Positions 1-8,613 of a stretch of DNA of 55,935 nucleotides are shown here, piece by piece. Below the pieces are notes generated by a model that saw only the letters and a program-made list of their open reading frames with translations, ran no database searches and was not told the origin of the DNA. The stretch's first letter is position 1; each line of letters starts with the position of its first letter. The translations under genes were made by a program, and so were the position numbers. This DNA is from DASUGM01 sp036274055. GTDB lineage: Bacteria > Acidobacteriota > Vicinamibacteria > Vicinamibacterales > SCN-69-37. The stretch lies in contig DASUGM010000356.1 of assembly GCA_036274055.1 (NCBI GenBank), positions 1-55,935 of the forward strand. The letters run 5' to 3'.

Positions 1-1023
1 GAGCTGCACCTTGAACGCGTCATTGAGCGCGGCGTTGCCGCCGGTGAGTATGGCCATCGGTCCGGCGAGGCTCGGCATGATCTGATCGCGCGCAATGTCG
101 ACGTCGACGCCCTTCGCCTTGAGCGCCTTGCCCTGCGCCAGCAGCGTCCGAAAGACCTCCATCGTCGCGCGCAGCAGCGTCTTGTCGCGCATCGGGTCGC
201 CGTGCCCGGGCACGATGATCGACGCGTCGATCGCGTCGAGATGCTCGAGGGTCTTCAGCCATGACGTCGGGTAAACGCTCAGGGCGAAAGAAATCGGATT
301 GATCAGCAGGTCGCCCGTGATCAGAATCTTCTCCTTCGGCAGATACAGGAAGGCATCGCCAGGGGTGACCGCTCGATCGTGATGCCGCACCTGGATCTCG
401 CGGTCACCCATGAACAGCGTCACCTGGCTCGTGAAGGTCACGTTGGGAAAGGTGAAGCTCACGTTCTTCTTCTGGTCGAGGAAAAAACGCGCCTCTTCCA
501 GCGTCTGCCTCAGACGCGGCAGGTTGGCCGGCGGCGGCGCGGCCTTCTCAGCCGCCACGATGCGTTGCTCGAGATCCTTGATGAAGCCGGGCAGCTGCGA
601 TTCGATCCCGGGCTTGTTGAATTCGATCGCCGGGCCCATCATCATCGCCCGGGTCTTCTCGTGCGCGATGATCTGCACGGACGGAAACGCCGCCTTGTAG
701 ACGTCGGTGCCGTACCAGTGATCCCAGTGCCAGTGGGAGTTGACGACGTACTTCACGGGCTGGCTCGTGATCGATCGAATCTCGTTCAGCACTGCCCGCG
801 CTGCCGATGGCGTGCCGTTGGTGTCGAAGACGAGCACGCCGTCGTTCGAAATGACGGCGATGCTGTTACCGTCGAGTCCCACCGGCCCGTACGGCGCGGT
901 CTTGAACAAATACACGCCGTCGGATATCTGTACCCGCGTCGGCGCCGGCCGATCGACGGGCGCCGGCGTCAGCAGCACGCTGCTGAGCGTCACCGACGCG
1001 GCGACCAGAAACTTTTCTCGCAT
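1..1023 (-). CDS. MBL-fold metallo-hydrolase, secreted (C-terminus beyond window)
   Basis: Translated from the ATG at 1023, this frame stays open to base 1 (341 codons), so the C-terminus lies outside the window. The N-terminus looks like a signal peptide (MREKFLVAASVTLSSVLL). The metallo-beta-lactamase zinc motif is clear: SHWHWDH, with H97, H99, D101 and H102. Further on come TPGDAFLYLP, the TGDLL turn carrying the bridging Asp, and a late PGHGDP motif. The His expected just before TPGD (as in AHTPGD) is Val here (RAVTPGD), so the metal site may be variant. This places it among periplasmic MBL-fold hydrolases; the substrate cannot be read. It lies 167 bases downstream of the ADOP gene on the same strand. 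Confidence 0.88.
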   Translation of the reverse strand, partial: MREKFLVAASVTLSSVLLTPAPVDRPAPTRVQISDGVYLFKTAPYGPVGLDGNSIAVISNDGVLVFDTNGTPSAARAVLNEIRSITSQPVKYVVNSHWHWDHWYGTDVYKAAFPSVQIIAHEKTRAMMMGPAIEFNKPGIESQLPGFIKDLEQRIVAAEKAAPPPANLPRLRQTLEEARFFLDQKKNVSFTFPNVTFTSQVTLFMGDREIQVRHHDRAVTPGDAFLYLPKEKILITGDLLINPISFALSVYPTSWLKTLEHLDAIDASIIVPGHGDPMRDKTLLRATMEVFRTLLAQGKALKAKGVDVDIARDQIMPSLAGPMAILTGGNAALNDAFKVQL

Positions 1024-1147
1024 CGAGCCTCCGCTGTCCGCATTCGGACGGAGTCGCGGCAGGGTGACCCGCGGCTCACTTGGCGGGAATTGCAAGCGCG
1101 ATGCCGGAAAAGCCGGACGAATTCGACGGAAAATCCGTGATTTTGTC

Positions 1148-1164
1148 CCGCGTCCGGGACGCGG
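1148..1164. terminator. GC-rich hairpin between ADOP1 and the MBL gene
   Basis: A perfect inverted repeat, CCGCGTCC with GGACGCGG around one base, sits just after the ADOP stop codon as read on the minus strand and is followed there by ACAAAATC. It could end ADOP transcription, but the T-tract is poor. A smaller hairpin, GTCCG-CATT-CGGAC at 1034-1047, lies nearer the MBL start. Confidence 0.35.
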
Positions 1165-1190
1165 TGTTCGCGCCAGCGCGCCTGTCAGCG

Positions 1191-3812
1191 TCAGTCGGCG
1201 CGCAACGCCTCTGTCGGATCGACACGCATGGCGCGCCGGGCGGGCACCAGGCTCGCGACCAGCGCCGTGGCGAGAAGCACCATCGCGGCGACGGCAATCA
1301 TCGGCGCGACGCCGCCGGCGCCGAGGCCAAAGAGCAGCGCCTGCAGCCCGCGCGCGCCGATGGCGCTGCCGGCGATGCCGACGACGGCGCCGGCCAGCGT
1401 TGGCGTCAAACCGCTCCGCACGACCGCCGCGGCGATATCTCGCCGCGTCGCACCCAGCGTCAGCCGCACGCCGATCTCACGAGTGCGCTCGACGACCGAC
1501 TGCGAAACGATGCCGTAGAGGCCGATCGCCGCCAGGCCGAGCGCGGCGATGGCGAACAGGCTCATCAGGGCGAGCACCGCACGGCGGCGAAACACCGGCG
1601 GTGACTCGCCGACGATCTGCGCCATGGTCTGCACCAGGTAAATCGGCACCTGCGAGTCGACCCCGGAAATGGCCGCGCGCGCGCTGTCGCCCAGCGTCGC
1701 CGGATCTGCCGCGGTGCGCACGACAACGTTGAAGGCTGGCGTGGCGTTCTGCTGATAGGGGAAGTACACAACCGGGCGAAGGTCGCGATCGAGCTCGTCG
1801 AACCGTTCGTCGCCGACGACGCCGACGACCTCCCACCACGGCTCGCCTTCGAAGACCGGGAGCTTGATGCGTTTGCCGATCGGGCGGCCGTCGAACACCG
1901 AATCGGCCAGCTGCTGATTGACGACGACGACCCGGTTCGTGGCTGGTCGATCCTCCGGCCAAAAGACGCGGCCCGATTGCGTCGGCACCTGCATCACGTC
2001 GAAGTAGCCGGCGCTGACCGTCCGAATCAGGGCCTGATGCGGCACGCCGGTCGGATCGCCGTCGATGAGGAATGGCGCCTCAGCGCCGCGGCCGCCAAGC
2101 GGCAGCTGGCTGATCGTCGCGCTGCCGCTCACGGCCGGAAGGCCACTGAGGTGGGCGAGTGCCTCGGCGTGAAACTGCCGGTAGGCATCAGGCGTGGTGT
2201 ATCGCGCCGGCAACGAGACACGAAAGCTCAACACGCCCTCCGGATTGAAACCCGGCGAGACCGACATCAGCTTCGTCACGCTGACGATCAGCAGCGCCGC
2301 TCCAGAGACCAGGATCAACGCCAGCGCGATCTCGACGCCGACCAGCCAGCTGCGCGCGCGATGGTCGCGCCGCGAGCCGCCGACGACACCTCGCTGCTGC
2401 CAGGCGCCGGCCGTCTGCGCTGCGCGCAGTGCCGGCACGACGCCAAACAGCAGCGCCACGGCAATCGTCGCGATCGCGGAGATCGCCATCGCGCGCGGAT
2501 CGACCTGCAGCTCGAGCAGATGAGGCAGCGCCGCGCGCTGCGCAAGCGGCATCGCCGCGACGAAGAGTCTCACCAGCCACCCGCCCGCGAACAGCCCCAG
2601 CATCATGGCCGGCGTGATCAACACCGCGGTCTCGAGCAGCGACTGCTGGATCAGTTGCGCGCGCCGCGCGCCGAGCGCAACGCGGATGCCGGCCTCGTGC
2701 CTGCGTGCCGTGGCTCGCGAGAGCAGCAGCCCCGCGAGGTTGGCGCAGGCCACGAGCAGCAGGCAGCCGGCGGCGGCAACCAGGATCAGCAGGATCGTCC
2801 GTGAGTCGCCGACGATCTTGCGCGACAGGCGCGTGACTTCCACGGAGGCATTGGCGTGCGCGCGCGGGTCGTCGGCAGCAAACCCGCGGGCAATCGCCGC
2901 CAGGTCGGCTTGCGCCTGGGCGTCGGTCACACCGGGCCTGAGCCGGCCGATGGTTTCGAACCAGTGGACATTGCGGGACGCCGCTTGTCGCGCTGACGGC
3001 CGTAGCGGCAGCCACAGCTCGGCGAGACCCCGCAGCGGAAACTCGAACGACGGCGGCAGAACGCCGATGACGATCGCCGGCGTGCCGCTCAGCACGATCG
3101 CGCGGCCGATCATGGACGCGTCGCTATTGAAGCGCAGCTTCCACGTCCGGTGTCCCAGGATCACGGAAAGCGGCGCGGTCGCCGGCATGTCGGCCGATGT
3201 GAAGTCGCGCCCGAGCAGCGGCGTGACGCCGAGCGTGCGGAAGAAATCTTCCGTGACTTCGACGCTCGACACGCGAAACGCGGTGTCCGGCAGATTGATG
3301 GTCCGGCTTCCGCCCGAGAACCCGGCCAGCGACACGAACGATTGATTGAGCCGGGCGAAGTCGCGGAAGTCGGGCAGCGACAGATCGCCGCTGCTCGGCG
3401 ACGTGCGTCGCGTGTCGGTTTCCGCGATCGAGACGAGCCGATCGGGCTCGGCGTACGGCAGCGGCCGCAGCAGCACCGCCGCCGCGACCGAGACGACCGC
3501 GGTCGCGGCGGCGACGCCAAACAGCAGCGTCAGCGTCACGACCAGCGTGAACCCCGGCGATCGCCGGAGTTGGCGGGCGGCGTAGCGGGTATCGCGGCTG
3601 ACGGTCATCGCGCCGTCGCGCACACGCAACCGCAGCGCCGGAATGATCGAGCGGATCGTCTGAGTCCAGTACCACCGGCGCGCGCCGGCTGGCGTGCGGG
3701 TCCGCGTGATGTGACCTTCGAACTCTTCGTCGAGATCGCCGACGACGACATCGCGGTGCGCGTCCGGGAACAGCACCCGCAGGATCCGCCGCGCCAGGGC
3801 CGGCGGCGTCAT
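1191..3812 (-). CDS. ADOP-family permease (MacB/FtsX type), ADOP1
   Basis: This 873-residue protein has the duplicated layout of Acidobacterial orphan permeases: a cytoplasmic prefix (about residues 1-75), a first membrane helix with a MacB-type periplasmic core, an FtsX block of several helices (around ACANLAGLLLSRA), a second core, and a C-terminal FtsX block ending in the typical ARRAMRVDPTEALRAD. Such proteins resemble the permease part of MacB exporters but occur without an adjacent ATPase, and none is encoded in this window; their substrates are unknown. The ATG at 3812 is chosen because it overlaps the PadR stop (ATGA at 3809-3812), implying translational coupling. An in-frame upstream start at 3851 would lie inside the PadR gene. 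Confidence 0.9.
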   Translation of the reverse strand: MTPPALARRILRVLFPDAHRDVVVGDLDEEFEGHITRTRTPAGARRWYWTQTIRSIIPALRLRVRDGAMTVSRDTRYAARQLRRSPGFTLVVTLTLLFGVAAATAVVSVAAAVLLRPLPYAEPDRLVSIAETDTRRTSPSSGDLSLPDFRDFARLNQSFVSLAGFSGGSRTINLPDTAFRVSSVEVTEDFFRTLGVTPLLGRDFTSADMPATAPLSVILGHRTWKLRFNSDASMIGRAIVLSGTPAIVIGVLPPSFEFPLRGLAELWLPLRPSARQAASRNVHWFETIGRLRPGVTDAQAQADLAAIARGFAADDPRAHANASVEVTRLSRKIVGDSRTILLILVAAAGCLLLVACANLAGLLLSRATARRHEAGIRVALGARRAQLIQQSLLETAVLITPAMMLGLFAGGWLVRLFVAAMPLAQRAALPHLLELQVDPRAMAISAIATIAVALLFGVVPALRAAQTAGAWQQRGVVGGSRRDHRARSWLVGVEIALALILVSGAALLIVSVTKLMSVSPGFNPEGVLSFRVSLPARYTTPDAYRQFHAEALAHLSGLPAVSGSATISQLPLGGRGAEAPFLIDGDPTGVPHQALIRTVSAGYFDVMQVPTQSGRVFWPEDRPATNRVVVVNQQLADSVFDGRPIGKRIKLPVFEGEPWWEVVGVVGDERFDELDRDLRPVVYFPYQQNATPAFNVVVRTAADPATLGDSARAAISGVDSQVPIYLVQTMAQIVGESPPVFRRRAVLALMSLFAIAALGLAAIGLYGIVSQSVVERTREIGVRLTLGATRRDIAAAVVRSGLTPTLAGAVVGIAGSAIGARGLQALLFGLGAGGVAPMIAVAAMVLLATALVASLVPARRAMRVDPTEALRAD

Positions 3813-4135
3813 GACTTCCGGCCGGCGCCTTTCAGTTTCAGACCCGACCACATCCGCGCCTGAATGTCGCGCGAGGCTTCGAGCGCGACGATGCCGTCCG
3901 GCGTCAGCGTGAAGAAGCGCCGGGCCCGGCCGGCCTCGGCATCGTGGCGCGGCTGCACGAAGCCTTTGCCTTCGAGGCGATCGAGCGTGGCGTAGACGGC
4001 GCCGATCGACACTTGCCGTCCGGTGCGCTCCTCGATCTCGCGGCGGATTTCCATGCCGTAGGTCTCGCGCTCCCGTCTTGCGACGGCGAGCAGCACGATC
4101 TGCTCGAACTCGCCGAGATATCCACCTCGTCCCAT
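3809..4135 (-). CDS. PadR-family transcriptional regulator between two ADOPs
   Basis: A winged-helix PadR protein of about 108 residues: helix-turn-helix around YGMEIRREIEERTG, recognition region VSIGAVYATLDRLEGKG, and wing with FFTLTPDG. PadR repressors usually sit just upstream of ADOP genes and control them. This one is sandwiched: it follows ADOP2 (stop at 4147) and overlaps ADOP1 by ATGA. The ATG at 4135 leaves an 11-base gap after the ADOP2 stop; a TTG at 4150 overlapping that stop would add five residues. The inverted repeat before ADOP2 (6772-6788) is the obvious candidate operator for the whole unit. That is inference. Confidence 0.9.
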   Translation of the reverse strand: MGRGGYLGEFEQIVLLAVARRERETYGMEIRREIEERTGRQVSIGAVYATLDRLEGKGFVQPRHDAEAGRARRFFTLTPDGIVALEASRDIQARMWSGLKLKGAGRKS

Positions 4136-4146
4136 GCCTGGTCCCC

Positions 4147-6765
4147 TCAATCAGCGCGCAGCGCGATGGTCGGATCGATGCGCGCCGCCCGCCGCGCCGA
4201 CGGCATCGCGGCCAATACCGCGATCGCGACCAGCGCCGCGGCGGCGGCCGCGAGCGTCAGCGGATCACGAACGTCGGTGTTGTAGAGCAACGTCTGGACC
4301 CAGCGCGCGGCCGCCCACGCCACGCCGAGGCCGGCGACGGCGCCGATCGCGGCCGGAACCACCGCCGAGATGACGACGCGCCGCGACAACGCCGCCGTCG
4401 ATTCGCCGAGCGCGAGGCGGACGCCGTTTTCGCGTTCCTGGCGCGCCACCGCGAACGCCGTGACACTATAGACGCCGATCGCGGCAAGCCAGGCGGCGAC
4501 CACGCCGAGCGCCGAGACGACGATCGCGCGGAACCGCTGTGCCGCGACGGATTCATCGACGACATCCGACAGCCGCCGGAGGCCGGCGAGCGGCGCGGCG
4601 TCGTCCAGCTGATGAATGACTGCCGCGATTGACGGGACCATCGCCAGCGGATCGCCGTCGGTCCGCACGACCATGGTTTGCGGCCGAGATCCCGCCTGTT
4701 TCCATGGCAACACCAGCCATGGCCGACCTTCGCGATCGAGCCGGCCCTCGCGCACGTCGCCAATCACGCCGACGACCTCCCAGGTCCGGCCTGAGTAGGG
4801 CACGCGTTGTCCGATCGCGGGTCCGGGGTTGGGCATCAGCTTGACCGCGGCTTCGTTAATCAGAATCGTGCTTTCGCCGCGCAACTCGTCGTCAGTCGGA
4901 AACCGGCCGCTCACGAGCGGCATGCGCAGCGTCTCGAGATAACCCGACGAGATCGCATTGACGCCGACGAGGATCGCCGGCGCCGACGATCCCGGACGGG
5001 TCACGCCGAATCCCCAACCCGCCGAGACGAATGGCACGCCGATGCCGAAGCCCGCGGACTTCACGCCGGGCACGGCGCGGACCGCCGTCAGCACGTCGTC
5101 ATAGAACTGGCCGGCGGCGGCGGCGGAGCCGAACTTCGACGGCGACGGCGTCAGCCCGAATACCAGCACGCCGTGCGGATCGAAGCCCGGCGTGATCGCC
5201 GCCAGACCACTGAGCGTGCGGATGAACACGATCGCCAACACCAGCAGCACGACCGACAACGCCGACTGCGCCGCGATCAGCGCGCCGCGACCGTGCCCTG
5301 CGACGGTGCCTCGCTGCGAGGCGCGCAGCGCGCCGTCACGGCTGGCGACACGCGTAAACCGGCGCTGCGGCCACGCCAGCAGCATCGTGCTGACTGCGAC
5401 ACCCGCGAGCGCCACCCACAACTGCGGCGGCGTCATCGATGACGCCGCCGCACCAGGCAGGTCGGCGGGATAGAGCGATCGGAATCCACTCACGAGCGAC
5501 GGTGCGGCGGCCAGCGCCAGGCTGCTCGCGGCCACGGTGACGATCAGCGACTCGAGGCCAGTCTGCCGGCGGAGCCGGGCAGGATTGGCGCCGAGGGCGA
5601 GGCGCACCGCGAACTCGCGGCGGCGTCGTTCGCCGTGGGCGAGGAGCAGGTTGATCAAATTGCCGATCGCAACGACAAGCACCGCGCCGATTGCGCCGGT
5701 GATCAGGAACAACACCGGGCCGGATGTCTCGGTGATGTCGTCTTCCACTCGATTGAGACCGACGCCCTGGCGCCGACCGTTGCTCTTCGGATATTGCGCA
5801 GCCAGGCGTTTCGCGATCGCGCTCAATTCCTGGCCGGCCTGCTCGAGCGTCGTCGCTGGACCGAGGCGGCCGACTGCCGTGACCCACCCGGTCTCGCGCG
5901 CCCTTTCCCAGAACGCGTTCTCACGGGCAATCAGCGGCATCCAGACGTCGTACTTCGGCGCCGGGTAGACCACCGACATCGGCTCGAGCACCCCGACGAT
6001 TCGCCACGGCTCGTCGTCGAGGGTGAGCGTGCGGCCGACGACGGTTGGGTCGCCGCCGAATTCACGCCGCCAGAAGCCGTCGGTGAGAATCAACGCGCGT
6101 TCGTTCCCGCGGATGAACTCGGACGGATCGAACAGGCGTCCGTGCGCGGCGCGGACGCCGAGCACGCGATCGAAATCCCGTCCCACTCGCATCGCGTCGA
6201 GCTGGCGCGCCTCACCACGACCGGTGAGCGTCGCCGACTGCGCCGTGTAGGCGCTGATCGCCGCCATAGTTCGAGACGCCGCGCGCCAGTCGTCGACGTC
6301 GAGCAGGCCGGTCGACCGGACGTCGGCCATGTCGGGCCCTGTACTCCATAACCGCACGATTCGGCCGGCATCGGGGAAGGGCAGCGGGTGCAGGACGGCA
6401 CGCTCGAGAATCGACGTCGCCGCCAGTGTCGCCGACAACGCGACCGCGAGCGTCGTCACGCACACGATGGCGATGCGCGGGTGGCGGGTAAGCGCGCGCC
6501 AGGCCTGCGCGGCGTCGTCGAGCCAGCCGGGCGACACGGTGGACAGCGCCGCGTGGCGGACTCGCATCCATAACAACGGCGCCGACGATCGCGCCGCTTG
6601 CCAATAAGACCACCGCCGCGCCGCCGCGATGCCGCGCGCGTGAGCGACGCGCGCGAACTCGACGTCGTGGTCGCCGAGAACGTCGGCGCGCGCAACGGCG
6701 GGAGCGGCCAGTCGAAGCAGCGTGCGCGACAGGCGTGGTGTTCGAGGAGTTGAAGGCACTGCCAT
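4147..6765 (-). CDS. ADOP-family permease, ADOP2
   Basis: An 872-residue ADOP protein with prefix region (residues 1-75), first membrane helix near residue 105, MacB-like core, central FtsX block (VLVVAIGNLINLLLAHGE), second core and a C-terminal FtsX domain ending ARRAARIDPTIALRAD. It starts the minus-strand set ADOP2-PadR-ADOP1. The ATG at 6765 has no Shine-Dalgarno sequence, but a good promoter ends about 7 bases upstream, so the transcript may be leaderless. No ATPase gene is nearby, as usual for this family. Substrate unknown. Confidence 0.9.
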   Translation of the reverse strand: MAVPSTPRTPRLSRTLLRLAAPAVARADVLGDHDVEFARVAHARGIAAARRWSYWQAARSSAPLLWMRVRHAALSTVSPGWLDDAAQAWRALTRHPRIAIVCVTTLAVALSATLAATSILERAVLHPLPFPDAGRIVRLWSTGPDMADVRSTGLLDVDDWRAASRTMAAISAYTAQSATLTGRGEARQLDAMRVGRDFDRVLGVRAAHGRLFDPSEFIRGNERALILTDGFWRREFGGDPTVVGRTLTLDDEPWRIVGVLEPMSVVYPAPKYDVWMPLIARENAFWERARETGWVTAVGRLGPATTLEQAGQELSAIAKRLAAQYPKSNGRRQGVGLNRVEDDITETSGPVLFLITGAIGAVLVVAIGNLINLLLAHGERRRREFAVRLALGANPARLRRQTGLESLIVTVAASSLALAAAPSLVSGFRSLYPADLPGAAASSMTPPQLWVALAGVAVSTMLLAWPQRRFTRVASRDGALRASQRGTVAGHGRGALIAAQSALSVVLLVLAIVFIRTLSGLAAITPGFDPHGVLVFGLTPSPSKFGSAAAAGQFYDDVLTAVRAVPGVKSAGFGIGVPFVSAGWGFGVTRPGSSAPAILVGVNAISSGYLETLRMPLVSGRFPTDDELRGESTILINEAAVKLMPNPGPAIGQRVPYSGRTWEVVGVIGDVREGRLDREGRPWLVLPWKQAGSRPQTMVVRTDGDPLAMVPSIAAVIHQLDDAAPLAGLRRLSDVVDESVAAQRFRAIVVSALGVVAAWLAAIGVYSVTAFAVARQERENGVRLALGESTAALSRRVVISAVVPAAIGAVAGLGVAWAAARWVQTLLYNTDVRDPLTLAAAAAALVAIAVLAAMPSARRAARIDPTIALRAD

Positions 6766-6771
6766 GTCGTA

Positions 6772-6800
6772 TTTCTACAAAATAGAAACAAGCGTGTCAA
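6772..6800 (-). promoter_or_regulatory. Promoter with overlapping operator before ADOP2
   Basis: On the minus strand, TTGACA (6800-6795) is followed by a 17-base spacer and TAGAAA (6777-6772), a sigma-70-like -35/-10 pair. The -10 box is one arm of the perfect inverted repeat TTTCTA, 5 bases, TAGAAA (6772-6788). A repressor bound there would cover the promoter. The expected transcription start falls at or next to the ATG (6765). The PadR encoded in the same unit is the natural candidate; binding is not shown. Confidence 0.6.
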
Positions 6801-6913
6801 CCTCGACGCCGCCGCGCGTGGGTAAGGCTGGTGCCATCCTTTGCAGGCCGCTGCCCATCGAGCGCGCCGTCGCCCGACAAACGACCGGCACGGTTCGTGC
6901 TGATTTGTTGGGC

Positions 6914-7855
6914 GTGTCGCCGTTTCGAACCTCGCTCGCCGTCGGGATACTCGCCACCGGTTTGTTGGGCGGCCTGCGCGGGTTCGCCCAGCAAGCCTTT
7001 CCCGACGCACAGCTTCCCATGCTCGAGTTGCAGGTCCGGCTCGACCGCGCGGGTTTTTCGCCTGGCGAGATCGATGCTCGATCGGGACCCAACACCGACC
7101 GGGCGTGGACGGCGTTTGCCGCGTCCAGAGGGTTACCGCCGACGACGGCCGATGTCGCGTCGAAGTTGGAAGCGATTCGCGCAGGTGACCGCGCCGAGGC
7201 GCTCATCAACTACACGCTCACCGATGCCGACGTCGCCGGCCCCTTTGGACCGGCGGTGCCGACGGATCTGATGAAACAGTCAGAGCTGCCGGCGCTCCTG
7301 TTCACGTCAGCGGCCGAAGCGCTCGGCGAAAAATTTCATTGCACACCCGAGTTGTTGACGGCGCTCAATCCTGGAAGCCGTTTTCGCGCTGGCGACTCGT
7401 TGCGCGTGCCGAACCTTGCGCCGCTTGCCAGTGCGCCGCCATCGGCGACCACAGTAATCGTGTCGCGATCGGGATCGACGCTCACGGTCAAGGACGAAAC
7501 CGGTGACGTCATTTTTCACGCGCCGGTGACCAGCGGCAGCGACCACGATCCGTTACCGATCGGGCGTTGGACCGTGACGGCAATCACCAGGAATCCAGTC
7601 TTCAACTACAACCCCGACCTGTTCTGGGATGCCAACCCGAGCCACGCCAAGGCAAAGATTCCCGCCGGGCCGAACAATCCGGTCGGCGTGGTCTGGATCG
7701 ACCTCAGCAAAGAGCACTACGGCATTCACGGTACGCCCGAACCTGGCCGGATCGGCCATTCGTCGTCGCATGGATGCGTGCGGCTGACGAACTGGGACGC
7801 GACCCGGCTCGCGGCGATGGTGCAGAAGGGCACGACCGTCATCTTCGAGCCATGA
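6914..7855 (+). CDS. L,D-transpeptidase (YkuD domain), exported
   Basis: The frame is open from 6722, but the first 60 codons do not look like protein and run through the opposing ADOP2 promoter. The GTG at 6914 gives a signal peptide (SPFRTSLAVGILATGLLGG) and about 313 residues; TTG codons at 6905 and 6908 are alternatives. After an N-terminal part that resembles a peptidoglycan-binding domain plus a LysM-like stretch (LFTSAAEALGEKFHC to DSLRVPNL), the YkuD domain carries the catalytic pair in HGTPEPGRIG and SSSHGCVRLTNWD (His and Cys of the SHGC motif). It should form 3-3 crosslinks in peptidoglycan or attach proteins to it. Its stop overlaps the start of the M23 gene by four bases (ATGA), so the two are coupled. 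Confidence 0.88.
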   Translation: MSPFRTSLAVGILATGLLGGLRGFAQQAFPDAQLPMLELQVRLDRAGFSPGEIDARSGPNTDRAWTAFAASRGLPPTTADVASKLEAIRAGDRAEALINYTLTDADVAGPFGPAVPTDLMKQSELPALLFTSAAEALGEKFHCTPELLTALNPGSRFRAGDSLRVPNLAPLASAPPSATTVIVSRSGSTLTVKDETGDVIFHAPVTSGSDHDPLPIGRWTVTAITRNPVFNYNPDLFWDANPSHAKAKIPAGPNNPVGVVWIDLSKEHYGIHGTPEPGRIGHSSSHGCVRLTNWDATRLAAMVQKGTTVIFEP

Positions 7856-8544
7856 CCAGGAGAGCCTCGCGAGGCAGCGGCCTGGCGCCGCTGGCGATCG
7901 CGTTCGTGCTCGGCGCGGCGCTCGGCGCGGGTGTGTTGTGGCGACTGAATCTGCCGGCGGCGGTGATCGAAGCCGGGGCGACCGAGGCCAAGTCCGACGA
8001 CTGCGGCGCCGCGACCTACGCCGTGGCGCCGGCGACCAACGCCGACTCGGACGTCGTGCCGGCATCGGCGCCGGGCCCCGTGCCCAGCCTCGAGGCTGAA
8101 CCGATGTCCGACTTGCGCGCGCGTGATCTACGCATGCCGGTCGAGGGCGTCAAGAAGACGGACCTGGTGCGCTCCTTCGGCGATCGCCGCGGCAGCGATC
8201 GGCAGCACGAGGCGATCGACATTCCTGCTCCGCGCCATACGCCGGTTTACGCGGTCGAGGACGGCACCATCGCCAAGCTGTTCTACAGCAAGGCCGGCGG
8301 CATCACCGTGTATCAGTTCGATCCCGGCGAGCAATACGCGTACTACTACGCACATCTCGAGCGCTACGCCGCCGGGCTGAAGGACGGCGATCGCGTCAAG
8401 CGCGGCGACGTCATCGGCTACGTCGGGACCTCAGGCAACGCACCGCCCGGTACGCCGCACCTGCATTTTGCAATCTTCAAGCTGACGGATCAGAAGCGGT
8501 GGTGGCAGGGGACGCCGCTGGATCCTTTCGATGTGCTGCGTTGA
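7852..8544 (+). CDS. M23-family (LytM) peptidoglycan peptidase
   Basis: A 230-residue protein with one N-terminal membrane helix (LAPLAIAFVLGAALGAGVLW), a linker rich in Ala/Pro/Ser and a C-terminal peptidase M23 domain. The zinc site is visible as HEAID (H and D ligands), YYAHLE and PHLHF; the biotinyl-lipoyl-like turn DGDRVKRGDVIGYVG is typical. It should cut cross-bridges in peptidoglycan from a membrane-anchored position. The start is fixed by the ATGA overlap with the L,D-transpeptidase, giving a coupled crosslink-making and crosslink-cutting pair. An in-frame extension to 7567 is only a shadow of the upstream gene. Confidence 0.9.
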   Translation: MTRRASRGSGLAPLAIAFVLGAALGAGVLWRLNLPAAVIEAGATEAKSDDCGAATYAVAPATNADSDVVPASAPGPVPSLEAEPMSDLRARDLRMPVEGVKKTDLVRSFGDRRGSDRQHEAIDIPAPRHTPVYAVEDGTIAKLFYSKAGGITVYQFDPGEQYAYYYAHLERYAAGLKDGDRVKRGDVIGYVGTSGNAPPGTPHLHFAIFKLTDQKRWWQGTPLDPFDVLR

Positions 8545-8610
8545 GTCTTGGGTCTTTGGACTTGGGTCCTGACTGAGCGCTCAGCGTCCGCCCCAAGACC
8601 CAAGACCTGA
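8545..8610. repeat. Inverted heptad array (GTCTTGG type) between convergent genes
   Basis: Directly after the M23 stop come four 7-base units related to GTCTTGG, then the perfect palindrome TGAGCGCTCA, then two exact CCCAAGA units and a diverged third. The whole forms an imperfect hairpin between two convergent genes and could act as a bidirectional terminator. The same unit is used in the array at 19419-19495. Confidence 0.7.
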
Positions 8611-8613
8611 GCT

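Noticed and set aside
7567..8544. Longer M23 protein starting at 7567
   Set aside because: The extra 95 codons overlap the L,D-transpeptidase domain in another frame; the ATG at 7852 precedes a clean membrane helix.
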